From contig CAOLHI010000643.1 of NCBI GenBank assembly GCA_948474755.1, positions 372,001 through 436,000 on the forward strand: 64,000 bases of DNA, in the 5' to 3' direction. The notes under the pieces were generated by a model. That model saw only the letters and a list, made by a program, of their open reading frames with translations. It was not told the origin of the DNA and made no database searches. Below are positions 1 to 10,912 of the stretch, one piece after another. Position 1 is the first letter of the stretch; each line of letters begins with the position of its first letter. Source of the stretch: Ctenosaura bakeri (Eukaryota > Chordata > Lepidosauria > Squamata > Iguanidae). The position numbers and the translations under genes are program-made.

Positions 1-1054
1 GGGAAAGGCTGCATATCTGTGAGTATCAGTCACAAGATTTATAGAAAATTGGCATGCATGTGCAAATTGCAGATCCATCACCAATTAACATTAAATGGAA
101 CAGAAGACGGACTTCAGTGCTATGCATTAATTGCTACTGAAAGGAAATGCCTTTACATTGTCTATGCATTCCAGTATTATTTGTCACTCTTCACATTAAG
201 TGCGATACTTGGGACTTTTTTGGAAACCACCAACAGATGGCATTGTCAAAAACAGTGCATGTTCAACTGCAGATACATCTGTATGCTATTTCAAATTCTA
301 ATAATTTCTGTTGGCCCCGATCCCAAGGTAGAGTGAACTACAGACTATATAGAGATACCTGATTCTTCTTATACTCTCTGGGGAGAGGGGAGAGGCTTTA
401 GTGTGAGGAGGTGGCTCAATTATACAGCTCATGTAGTGTGTGCAAAACATCCCAGCTCCGTCACCCACCAATCTGACTTGAGATAAGGCAGCAAACTTAA
501 GTCAAACATGTGTTGCAGAAATGAGAGACACTTCCTCAGTCTGTTCTTTCAAACCATAATCTGTTCAAAAATAATGTTTCAAGCTTTTTGATGCTGATAT
601 AATATAAAATAAGAGACCCTTTCAACTCAAACTATTAATGAAATTAAGGCTCTGTTCTAACATTTAGCTACAGTTCTAAAGATTTTACTGTTACTTGATA
701 TTCCAAAAATGTTTTAGGTACTTTAGAACAACCTTAATAAATGTATTATGCATTAATAAACTTAATATTAGTAAAATTAAGAACATAAAATGTTCTTTTA
801 AAATGAAACTGTAATATGGATTTCATCATTCACCATGGTGAGAAGATCAGATAAGAAGTATTAGTTTCTTTTTTAAAAAATCAAAGAGCAAACTTCTGTT
901 TAATATTTAGCCATAACCTCAACATAAAAATATATTTAGCTATTAACCTTGATATTGAGACATTACATTTGTGTTAAAATGGATGCAAATTGAATAAATC
1001 ATTCCACTTTCCAACATGCTTTAGACAAGCATAAATGGAGCTAATAATAGTGAA

Positions 1055-1100
<46 letters not shown>

Positions 1101-1942
1101 TACTGTTGTTCACTCTTTTAAAGCTACAGCTGTAGTATGATCTGTGTAGGACTATCCTTGCCATGTGTACAGATAATGGTCCAAAATGCTATTATCAGAC
1201 TGTTAATGGGAGGCAATTGCAGAGACCGTGTATCTCCCTTATTACAACAGCTTGACCGAATATTTAGGGGGCAAACTCAAAATGCTGATATAACCCAAAA
1301 ATATGCTATACAACTTGAGACGAAGATATTTGAAGGAGATCATAGTCTTTATTAGCCTATCTGGGTTTAATATCTTTTTTTTAGAAGGCCTTGTTTCAGT
1401 GTTTGCCATTCTTGGGGGCACTTTGAATGGTGATGTGAGAGATGACTTTCCCAGGCTATCTGGCTGTATACCATGGAGTATCAGGCTGCTACCCTCAATT
1501 CTACCAGAGAGTAAAGGTCTTTCTACACAGGCAGATTGTTTACATCTAGCTGGGCATTAACTAAAGGAAGATGTGTTCATTTTTATGAAGCTGATTATAT
1601 TTTTACTTGTTTTTTATGTTTGTTTGTTTATTTTGTAGCCTGCTTTTCTCTCACATGCAACCCATACAATTTTGTTTTTTTAAAAAATAATAATAATTTG
1701 ATTCTTATCTGCTATCATGAATTACCATGAGTGACTTTTGAGCCAAAAAACAGGAGGTTAATTGGTTAATTTATTGTCTTAGCAACATGCTTGGATCAAA
1801 CGAACAAAAAAGATATTTGTAGCACTTTAAAGACTCGTAAGGATTAATTGTATAATCTTTGGTGGACTAGAATCCAATAGCACAACTAACCATTTGTATT
1901 TTTATCACATGGTGAGTCTAAGAATCTTTTAATATTCTTTAG
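1..1942 (+). other. NCAM2: NCAM2 intron (3' part) upstream of the penultimate exon
   Basis: AT-rich non-coding sequence that ends in a normal acceptor (T-rich run, then AG at 1941-1942). It holds a GATA microsatellite. Between about 1150 and 1300 a short frame reads VQNAIIRLL and SPLLQQLDR, which vaguely resembles the stretch before the C-terminal end of L2/CR1 reverse-transcriptase proteins; that is too weak to call as an element. I see no other exon. The exon encoding the membrane span must lie upstream of the window. Confidence 0.8.
1054..1100. repeat. (GATA)n microsatellite
   Basis: About 11-12 uninterrupted ATAG/GATA tetramers. GATA tracts are frequent in squamate genomes. It lies in the NCAM2 intron about 850 bp before the penultimate exon. 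Confidence 0.95.
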
Positions 1943-2062
1943 GAAAGATGGATCAAAAGAGCCAATAGTTGAAATGAGAACAGAGGATGAAAGAATTACC
2001 AATCATGAAGATGGAAGCCCAGTAAATGAGCCCAATGAAACAACCCCTTTAACAGAACCAGA
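1943..2062 (+). CDS. NCAM2: NCAM2 penultimate coding exon (cytoplasmic tail)
   Basis: This 120-bp exon encodes part of the intracellular tail of neural cell adhesion molecule 2, an immunoglobulin/fibronectin-III adhesion receptor of neurons (the olfactory OCAM). The first base completes a codon split with the upstream exon. Then 39 codons read [18 protein letters not shown] and continue through [13 protein letters not shown] to TTPLTEP. The last two bases open a Glu codon finished by the next exon. This matches my memory of the mammalian NCAM2 C-terminus almost residue for residue, and it differs from NCAM1. It is flanked by AG at 1941-1942 and donor GTACGT at 2063-2068. The frame and intron phase (phase 2 at the 3' side) join perfectly to 3463. 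The tail is acidic, rich in Glu, Asp and Pro, with no enzymatic domain. The exon is too short and lacks an in-frame ATG start, so a simple ORF scan misses it. Confidence 0.96.
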
Positions 2063-3462
2063 GTACGTAATGTGACATGTTAAGTACTTCACATATATGA
2101 TGTTTATTCAAAATAAATAATCTGGAATGGGATATAAATAGAAAATCAATGAGTTAGATCACTGCAATCCATAGTAATAATATTATATTCTCAAGAAAAT
2201 AATATATAAACAAATATACTCTCTTCTTTCTCACTATGTATATGAGATGTGTTGTAGTCTGAAAAAAATGGTGAAAATCAGCTACAGAATAGATATACTT
2301 CTTGAGAAGTTAGAGAACAAATAGCATCATCTTGATATTCCATCATTCTAAAATATAATATTTGTCTTCTCTAGTTCTTGCCTGCTTTTAAATATATTGG
2401 CTACAGTACAAATAAATTATCCCTTTGAAACCAGTGAAGTATAATTTAAGCACAACTAACTGACTAGCCAACATCCTGAATCAACATCTCCCCTTTCACC
2501 CCCCCCCAAAAAAAACCCAAACCAAAGCTGTTTCAGTTCCTTCCCTAAACATGTTTATTCACTGACTAGTGGAAAGCATAGATGTGGCAGAGACGCATCC
2601 AACTATATTCCTATACATAGAATCACAGTGAAAAGATATTATCTGGAACTTTGTGGAAACATCTTGGACTATGACATCAGCACTATGCATCTAGCTATAG
2701 GAATATAACTGAACTTCCGCTGGTCTCTAATGGCCACAAAAATTGGTACTGGAGGTTCAATAGTGAACAGTGAATAGTGGTAACTGAATAGTGGTATTTT
2801 GGGGGAATTTAGTAATTGCAAGAGGTCCACATATCTACACATCACTAATGCATCAATGGAAGGTAGGGAGAAAGCTTTAGAAATTGAAACTGTTTCATGG
2901 CTTATTTCTAAAATGGAACTATGAATAAGGACCCTTATGTTATTCAGTGATTTATTTAGTATAGACACTGTGCATATAGAATTTCTAAAGTCAAAAAATC
3001 CAGAGGAAAACTGAATCGTGAGAAGATGGAGAGAAGGGAATAGAAATGTGATAAATAAGAATTACACTTCTGTGATAGGAAAAAACCACCACCTTTCAGT
3101 GGTGGTAGGATTGCATGCTCGTGTGAGAAATGCTGACAGCAGCAATGCCACTGGTGGGGTCTCCCATGCCAGACAAACTGAGGAGACAAACTACATGTGC
3201 TAAATGGTTCCTGGACAGCAGAAGTAATGTGGGGTTATTCTGGCAGAGGATCTCTCAGAGGCAATGGCCTTGGCACCATAACTACTTGTTAGTACTGTGC
3301 TAGAAAAGGCAATGGTAAATTGCTCCTGAAATGTTTTACTTTAAAAACTGTATGAAGAGACAATCCAAATGAGTGAGAAAAGAATTAAGTCAAATGACAA
3401 AGTCAGTTTTTTGAAAACATTGTTTACAAATGTAATATTATGTCCTTTTTGCTTTCTCATAG
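2063..3462 (+). other. NCAM2: Last intron of NCAM2
   Basis: A 1.4-kb intron with donor GTACGT at 2063 and acceptor CTTTCTCATAG ending at 3462. It contains a C8/A8 homopolymer junction near 2500. A SINE-like stretch near 3290-3390 (wording such as AGGCAATGGTAAATTGCTC) may be an old tRNA-SINE body. The small frames on both strands at 2669-3203 have no recognisable similarity and no coding support. Confidence 0.85.
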
Positions 3463-3574
3463 GAAACTGCCATTAAAGGAAGAAAATGGAAAAGAAGTTT
3501 TAAATTCAGATACTATAGAAATCAAAGTTTCTAATGACATCATCCAATCAAAAGAAGATGATAGCAAAGCATAA
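3463..3574 (+). CDS. NCAM2: NCAM2 terminal coding exon with stop codon
   Basis: Coding part of the last exon. The first G completes the split Glu codon. Then 36 codons follow, beginning [16 protein letters not shown], passing [12 protein letters not shown] and ending SKEDDSKA, with TAA at 3572-3574. The C-terminus agrees with what I know of vertebrate NCAM2, which ends at the same motif. With the preceding exon the window encodes the last 76 residues of a protein usually about 835-840 residues long. The tail lies inside the plasma membrane of neurons and is thought to anchor cytoskeletal and signalling partners. No frameshift or premature stop is seen, so the gene looks intact here. The acceptor is polypyrimidine plus CATAG immediately upstream. 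Confidence 0.96.
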
Positions 3575-4004
3575 TACAACAACTACAGCTGTCTTGAGGG
3601 GGGAAAGGCATTTGGATTAAATAAATCTGTGACCAAAACTTTACATCTGACCTTAGTTTTTAGGGCAACTGAAGTGAAATAATTCATAGAAGTAGTTCAA
3701 ACTGCTTCTATTGACTGCCCATTTTTTTTATTTTATTTTACTTCAATAGTTTTAGTTTGTAGGCCTGGCTGACATCAGCCCTGTGATCTGAGTTTGGTAA
3801 TTAGCCAATATAAATATTGTAATTTATTTTATTGCTGAAAAAAAAATCTATTTATAAGTCAAGATACCCCCTTAGCCACAGACTGTACATGAGACAGCTA
3901 TACCACATATTATGGAAATTAAACCCATGAGAGAAAGTGCCATACACATTTATATTTGTTTGTATTTGCAATTTTAAAAGATTTTGGTTGCCTTTAAAAG
4001 AAAA

Positions 4005-4052
4005 AAATATATAAATATATATAATTATAAATATATATATATATAATATATC
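4005..4052. repeat. (AT)n-rich low-complexity tract
   Basis: Imperfect TA dinucleotide run inside the presumed 3' UTR. Confidence 0.85.
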
Positions 4053-4421
4053 AGTCTCAGTTAGAAATTAGATATGTTTGGCTGGCAAAGGCTAATACTG
4101 ACCTCAGCTGCAGCTGACCTTTGACAAAAGAATAGACTGAACTTCCTCATGGTGATAATCCTGCACTTCACACCGATTCTTAAAGACAATGAAGGGTTCA
4201 TAGGTTTGATGTACAGATTTTAACAAAGTTGTGAACTATTTTGATGAAACTATTGATCACATCCTAACTATCCAAGTCCACAGAAATTTCAGTGCTTCAG
4301 ATATTTTGTATTTATGTTTGGAAGATTGTGTGTAAGCTAAAATTGTCAAAAGTTATTTTGTGTTAAAATAAGAATCCTGGAATATGACCATAGCACTCAG
4401 CTTCAAAGGAAATCTTGCAAC

Positions 4422-4427
4422 AATAAA
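4422..4427 (+). terminator. NCAM2: Candidate NCAM2 poly(A) signal
   Basis: Canonical AATAAA 848 bp after the stop codon, followed by moderately T-rich sequence. A rival AATAAA pair at 4961 and 4990 is equally canonical. I cannot rank them without transcripts. Confidence 0.4.
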
Positions 4428-5035
4428 TACAAGCTCAACTGAGTTGCCTCACTGTATTTATGAAACACAGTATTGTTCATTCTTTGCTTTCTATTCATTT
4501 AGTACAAAAATACATATTTTTGTTTTAATATCTATTTTTTAAAAAGCCTATTCAGCAAAGTCAGGATCCAAAGAACTATATTTTTTTCCTTGATCCTGTC
4601 CAGCATGATCTTCCTTTTTTATCCCTCTGGACAGTAGCCACTCCATTTCACAAACTGTTTTTGGAAGGTTTCCTCAGTTTTAAGCGATACATGTCACTCA
4701 GTGCATGGGGCTAATATTCAAGAAACACAATTCCAGTGTCTCTTTGCATATGGGGAACTAGTCGCATACTTCTTAATGTCTAGGCAAAAAACATTTAATG
4801 TACAATCTAAACAGTGCAGCATTTTAACTAACCTGCACCAATTTTTCTACTTTCATTAAGGAATAACAACAACATAATTTATATTGGAAGTAGCCCTGAA
4901 GAAAAGACTTCAGTTCCAGTTCCAGAAAAGGGTTAAATACAACATTATGCATGCTTGTTGAATAAAACAAACATTAAGCAGAGCTATTGAATAAATCTGA
5001 CTTGTTAGACAAACTTAATTCTCATTAATTTCAGT

Positions 5036-5245
5036 GGGTTTAAATCCCTTCTGATCCTGGAAGCTAAGCAGGGTCAGCCCTGTACTTGGATGGGAAACCA
5101 CCAAGAAATGGCAGGTGTATGCTATATATCAGAGGAAGGCACTAGTAAAACAACTGCTGAGCATTCTCTGCCTAAAGAAACCCTATAAAATTCATGGGTT
5201 TTTTATAAGTCAACTAGTGGATTGAAAGCATATACATACACATCA
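5036..5245 (+). mobile_element. 5S rRNA-derived SINE with BovB-like tail
   Basis: The head copies the internal part of 5S rRNA: GGAAGCTAAGCAGGGTC, then GTACTTGGATGGGAAACCA, the region holding the RNA polymerase III internal promoter. It is followed by a body with GGAAGGCAC and AAACCCTAT wording, and a tail of the ATAAGTCAACT type that resembles the 3' end of RTE-BovB LINEs. 5S-headed SINEs of this type are known in squamates. The copy is degraded and starts immediately after the NCAM2 poly(A) cluster. Confidence 0.85.
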
Positions 5246-5502
5246 TTGGTGAAACTAATGTTAGGCTTAGGCCGTAAATCTCACCTCACTCATATGCACT
5301 TGACTTATTTTGGAAGTTCATTCTTGCTTGCTTGCTAAGGAATTATAACAAGAATATTTCAGATTTGGAAATCCAGGTCCAAGGACAGGTGTGGCGTTTG
5401 GAAAACCAGGAAGTAAGATGTTTCTAGAAGCTACTTAAGCTCATTGATTCTTGATCAGGAAAGTAAAATGGCTGTTTTAACAACAACATTAACAAAGTCT
5501 TA

Positions 5503-5616
5503 GGCCATTTCCGCACGAGTTACCAGCCGGCCCCTCCCTAAACTGCAAACCCCTGGATTCCATAGGAGTTTGAAAGTGGAATCATCGCACTGTAACAGAC
5601 TCGTGCAGAAATGGCC
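5503..5616. mobile_element. Short palindromic MITE with GGCCATTTCCGCAC ends
   Basis: A 114-bp element. The left end GGCCATTTCCGCACGAG and right end CTCGTGCAGAAATGGCC (as its inverse) are terminal inverted repeats. The interior carries CCCTCCCTAAACTGCAAA and GGATTCCATAGGA. It is flanked by the 3-bp direct repeat TTA (5500-5502 and 5617-5619). A 3-bp TTA duplication suggests a PIF/Harbinger-type non-autonomous transposon. No coding capacity. Confidence 0.85.
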
Positions 5617-5983
5617 TTAGATTTTCCTTTAACAAATCAAGCAGAACAATTAGCAACCCCCATAATGTTTTCTACTCATTTTTTTCTGAGATGGAATGTT
5701 TATTAGAAATATCCTGGAAGCATTATGATGAGCTATACTCTCACACATAAAAAGTCTATAATTCTTTATGTTCTCTCAACAACAACTTTTCTAGTCCCTA
5801 TATGAATGGACCATAAAACTTTTCAGATATATATAAATCCAATTAAAGATATTAGGATGCCTTGAAATCTCCAAATGACTAGCATGCCTGTTGGGAGTGC
5901 AGCTGCCTGTGATTGTGCAGGTAAAAAAATTGTAGTGTTTTTTCGGGATCCTGACCTAACAGTTCAGTCAAACATGATCTGAT

Positions 5984-6062
5984 ACATATCTTCCCAGAAG
6001 TATGTTTCATTGAGTTAAATGTGTTTCACTCATCAGTGAATATATTTAGAATTACAGCCTCA
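5984..6062 (+). repeat. Dispersed reptile repeat with CATTGAGTTNAATG core
   Basis: Degraded copy of a short repeat whose other copies in this window read CAGAAGT, then a CATTGA-GTT-AATG palindrome, then a TTAGGATTGCAGCC-like end. Here the core is CATTGAGTTAAATG followed by TTAGAATTACAGCCT. Similar copies lie near 17.4, 18.8, 37.1, 46.3 and 54.2 kb. Confidence 0.55.
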
Positions 6063-6306
6063 AGACTCTATGTATTTACAGCCCCAAGACACATGGGAAC
6101 TCAAATGATCTAGCTATTATTATGTTACTTTCTAGATGGAAAATATCCCATGTAAATCTCTTAAATATATAAGTCATACTTTGCTTTGAGTGCATAGAAA
6201 ATTTCAGACAAATAATTCAGTAGTAAAAGGATTCTGTTTTATGAAAATGTATTAATTTCAGTCCCAGTAAGCTTGTAAATTGTTGATGTTTCTTAGCAAA
6301 GATGCC

Positions 6307-6411
6307 ATATTTGCTTGCGTATTAGATGCACCCGTGTATAAGACGCACTCCATTTTCAAATAGTATTTTGGGGGGGGGATGTGAGTCTTATACACCAGCA
6401 AATACAGTAGG
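6307..6411. mobile_element. Small inverted-repeat MITE (GCGTATAAGACGCA type)
   Basis: The left arm CATATTTGCTTGCGTATTAG and the right arm TATACACCAGCAAATAC are imperfect inverted repeats. The interior contains TGTATAAGACGCAC and GTGAGTCTTATACA, facing each other around a run of nine G. TA dinucleotides at the edges are compatible with a mariner-like insertion. Non-coding. Confidence 0.65.
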
Positions 6412-7139
6412 TAAAACACTATGTGATACTGAAATCATTTCCTAGCTGCTATTGTTAGCGTGCTATCAAAAATCCTTAACTGGTAGCAACACAGGGATTA
6501 TGAGCGTGTACTGTACAAGACTACAGCAACTCTTATTTTGACAGATTATTGTAGCATTCGGCAGAGGTTGGTCACATTATAGGTCTGTATTCCTGCTCCA
6601 AGACAGCTTGGGATTCTCATGTTAGGAGTTCAATGAATTTGTTCTGCTCTGAACTTTAAAAGAGGGTGCTATAGATTTATCTCCAGTGCAAGAAGAAAAG
6701 TTTTTTGCATAGCACTCATGAGGCATTCATACTTTACAAAATCTCTCAGTGAGATATGCTGCAAAAAATTACACATTTGCACAGGAAAAAAAACCCTATG
6801 TTTATCTGTGTGCAGGGTAATTACTCAACAGACTTTGTGCAGTACAAAAAAACTTGCCACTTCATCAATCTAAGTAGGGTCACTGAAGTATCAGGGAAAC
6901 CTTCTATTCTACTGGGAAGCAAATAGATGAATATTATTTCCATCCCTAGGATATCTCTTCTAAATTGGACACTAAAACCCAGAGCAGATTCAGTATTCAA
7001 CTATGTTGGAGCCATAAACCATGATTCTCCCCACCCTGCTATGACAGCCTTTGCCATAATTGTTCCGCAATTTTGATCTTGAAGGAAGGAATGAGTAATT
7101 CTAGCAATTTTGTTTTGTGCTATGAGAAACAGCACAGTT

Positions 7140-7440
7140 TTCAAAGATTATTTGCAGTTCAAGATTTATTCTACACAAAATATGCAGGTGGTATTTACAA
7201 AGAGAAAAATAGCATTTTGCTGCTCAGAGACAGTTGTTTTTTTCCCCTCCTATGCATAAAATCATATTTTTTGCACCAAAAATAACATTTTCTTTACACG
7301 TAACACCAATTTATGGGCAAAAATGGTATTTACAGATGTGAATATTATTTACTGTGCAGAAAATACTATTTTCTGTGCAAGAAAAAGGTGCACATTTTGT
7401 GCAGTGTAAGTCCCAAACTATGAAGCTTCTCAACATTCCA
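7140..7440 (+). repeat. Dispersed AT-rich repeat family A, copy 1
   Basis: A degenerate internal repetition of words such as TGTGCAGAAAATACTATTTT ends in a shared right flank, CACATTTTGTGCAG then CCCAAACTATGAAG. The same arrangement and flank recur at 49495-49680 and 54505-54880 in the same orientation. I do not recognise the family. The small frames across it are chance. Confidence 0.6.
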
Positions 7441-10057
7441 GGACTATCCTCAACATACTTTCCAGACATTCAAGAAACATATTTTTCAACCATTTTTAGA
7501 ATATATTTTTTTAATATTCTTTCAATCCCCAGCTCCCTGACAATACATATAGATGCTGATACTGAACATGGCAATGCTTTTCAAAAGAGTGGATAATCCT
7601 TTTTTCAAATCATCACATTTCTTCATCTTTCCATACACAGAGAGTCATGCTTCCAGTGTCTTCTTTTTCAAAGCTTAATCTAAATAAGAAGAAAGACCAA
7701 TGAAATATAGCAGTGAGAAATGTCAACCAACCAGCCAGCCATGACCCTCTTACAAGAAATGCCTTTCAATTTCCTCTCACCCTTCTCCTTCTCCTTCTCT
7801 CCTTTCTTTCTTTCCTTCTATCACCAGTCAACATTCTCTGCCTGCTGAACTTGCTCCATCTGTATGGCGATCTTATTGGGTCCTCACTAGGCGTTATATT
7901 TGTTTTGACCTTCTAATTTTGCAAGCATTGGGATTCAAATCATGCTGATGTTTCTTCTTGTGCATGGATAGTGCTGTGCTCAGTCAAATACACATAAGTA
8001 GTAATTCACTATTATTATAAGGGATGCTCTAAACCCAAGGAACACCTGCCAAGCCTAGTATAGAAACAACATAAACATTTCACCATGTAATGTCACACAA
8101 ATATGCAGGGATCCTTCTTAAATAGAGTGAGGTCTATTTGATGTCTTTCCATATATACACACAGTTAAGTAAAACTGAGGTGGACTGTTCTAACAACATC
8201 TAATCATACAATAAATTCCACTAAATATTTCCAAGTCAGTGTCAGGAAACAATTTTTTTTTTATGGTTGTGAAGTTCTACATTTAAGTGCCAAACAGTGA
8301 GACTTCTTTTGTTTGATAATTAAAATATCTTTGTGCCTTTGGGTAGCATCCATGTCACTGTGGTTTAGTGAAGCAAACAAAAATGAAAATCTTCAATTAT
8401 TTTGTTTAAAGATCCCTCTATCGGTGAAGACAGAACTCCAGAATATTTTCCTTCCCAGAAATACAAATATCATGTTTATAAAGCAGCATCGATTATTAAA
8501 ACCCCAAGCCTACCCAAGATGTGCTAAAGCAGTCTTTTTCTTATTTGTTTTGTTTGCTTCTAAATGTACTTTTATGTGTACAGAATTCGGTGTTTCTGTT
8601 TCAGTGAGGAAATAATTTTCTAGTTAACAGAGTACTCTTTTAAAAATGAGTTTCAATTTTTTTTTTAAATACCATTTCCCATAAAGTCTGAGAGATAAAT
8701 ATAGAAGGAAAAATGAATAGATTTTAAAATCCTATTATCCCAAATGCTCATGACTAAAGTTTGCTAGAGTGATTTTCTGAGTAAAAAGTTGTTTATTTCC
8801 CATAATTCTCAACATTTAACTTTGCCCTGTTTTTTCCCCACAAGGGATGTACACCATAATTTTCCTCAATTTATTATGAAAAATAAAACCTTGTCTCTAG
8901 TGTTGAACTAAATGTCTGTGCTTTAGCTGTCAGAAGAATTTATTTACCTAGACCTCTTAAATATAGCATGCAGTTTGATTTGTTTTATATGCATGATAAG
9001 GCCAAATGTTAGATTATTCACAAAATCACTGGGTACTACAGTAAACTACAGTCAAACCAGAAGTTAAAGGGACTGTGTGTTCCCTGTGAATAACCTGTTT
9101 TGTCTCCTGAACCTTCGAGCCTTTGAGATACATGCTTCTGAAATTAGACTTTAAAATTAACGTTATGTTTATCTTTCAATGAGTAGTGACAAATCCAAGC
9201 ATGCTAAATGCAAAATGTATAGGCGAAGAGAAATGTTTATTATGACAAACAAGGTCTCTTATACAATCTGAGGAGGAACTTCTAATTACATGTGAAATGT
9301 CTAGTTTAAGCCAAGATCTCTCTATGAGGGAAATGCAGCATATCTCTCATAATACTTGTGAATATGTCCTTGAATATGAGGGGGAAAAATCATTGTTAAA
9401 CATTACCTCACCTAAACAGATTGAATGTTGATCTCAAAATATATTTGAGAAAATAAAATAGGTTCAGGCTGTAGTTCTTCTCTGCTCAACTCACAGTAAG
9501 AATATGATGTTCAAACTACAAGGCATAATTTTTTCTGTCTCTCTACTTGCTGACAGTTTACTTTTTGTGCAAGTGAGTTACTAGGGTGGAAAAACATAAT
9601 AATTGGTATCAGTACTGATGTACTTTTTAATGTGAAGAAATCCCTTTCTATATTATCAACTGTTTAAATATATTTTTGAGTTTAAAATCTGCATTATGAA
9701 AGTGTCTTCTGATATGGAACTACTATAAGCTACCACATGGGCAAGATTTCCATCATCTCTGTATAAATGAGTGACTAATGACAATCCTATTCAAATATCA
9801 TTGATGCAACTAGGAACCTTCACACGAGTCTTTAGATCAGTTATAATCTGTCAGCAATGTTTACTGTTAAAAATGTCAGTGTTATTCCACACTATTTACA
9901 CTCCAAATTTGGATATGGACCCTTCTTAGTGAAATGGGGCAAAGTCAGTAAAACCCAGTTGAAGCTAAGCAATTTGGTGTTCCATGAAATTCTATTAAGC
10001 ACTGTTAAGCACTGACCAAAATTAAGAAAAAAGAAAAGACTGTGGAAAAATCTAAAA
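7441..10057. other. No gene seen; AT-rich unique-looking sequence
   Basis: The stretch holds a pyrimidine run at about 7770-7822 (CTTCTCCTTCTC) and a canonical AATAAA near 8882 in TGAAAAATAAAACC followed by GT-rich sequence. It could be a distal NCAM2 poly(A) site or chance. The frames at 7713-7916 and 8313-8615 have biased composition and no recognisable domain. Confidence 0.6.
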
Positions 10058-10195
10058 TGGAAGGTAGGATAGGAACATTTGGCTTTCCAGGTATTGTAAG
10101 ACCACAAGCTCCATTGGCCGTAGCCACCACATCCAATGGAGAAAGATGATGGGATTCCAACAGCATTTAAAGGACCACACATATTGTCCATATTG
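10058..10195. mobile_element. hAT-like palindromic MITE, degraded copy
   Basis: Left arm GAACATTTGGCTTTCCAGGT and right arm CAGCATTTAAAGGACCAC are decayed inverted copies of the reptile repeat whose arms read CCAGATGTTGTTGGACTAC outward-in. The centre has GCCGTAGCCACCACATCCAA. The minus-strand frames over it are not genes. Confidence 0.6.
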
Positions 10196-10912
10196 GTGAA
10201 AAACTAGCATTGAAAAGCATTCAAAAGATGAAAAGAATAAACCACCCTGCATTGAAAACAGGACTATAGGCTGGTTAAAACAAAATAAAGGACTGTGTAT
10301 GCCATAAAGGGCACATTTAGCTGAAATGTACTTAGATTACAGTTACACAACCTTCTAAATGTATATAAGTTCATAATTTTAAAACTGAAAATCAAAGAGA
10401 GAAATCATTTTAACCTCTCCAGATATATATCCTTCTTAGACAATAACAACTTTTCTGCTACACTTCATGTTTGGTAAGTTTTTTGGATTCTATGTAAAAG
10501 TTAATTAAAACATACCAATTTGTTGTTTGTCAACATGCTGTTTCAACAGTCCATATATGGTATCTGCCACCCAAGTTATTGACTGCTGTGATAGCTACAA
10601 CTGGGGTGTGTTTATTGTTTCAAAATTTTATGTCCCTATGAAATGTTGTATATATATCTGAACTGTAAAAAAAAAAAGATACTGCAAATGCTGGTTTTGT
10701 ATTTATGGAAGACACTGAAAGTATGGATTACAGTTATATCAATTATTTGTCACTCTTCACCATTTGTATATTAATAGTAAAGAGACTTTACTTTAATGAG
10801 ATGTTGTATTTTCCTTTTAAGATTTATATAATGTGTATCTGCCAGGAATAATCTGGGTTGGGGACAGTGTAAAGAAAAATACATTCATAATTCCAAATTT
10901 TGTTTCCCTAGA

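Larger units (their letters stand above)
3575..5010 (+). other. NCAM2: NCAM2 3' untranslated region (end uncertain)
   Basis: AT-rich sequence after the stop, free of recognisable transposons until the 5S-derived SINE at about 5040. It has several poly(A) signals: AATAAA at 3620 (very early), 4422, 4961 and 4990. It also contains ATTTA-like AU-rich words and an (AT)n tract. Vertebrate NCAM2 transcripts have long 3' UTRs, so the transcript could end at 4.4 kb, at 5.0 kb, or even near the AATAAA at about 8882. The sequence cannot decide between these. Confidence 0.6.

Noticed and set aside
5036..5110. A functional 5S rRNA gene
   Set aside because: Only the internal 5S region is present, with many substitutions, and it is joined to a SINE body and BovB-like tail.
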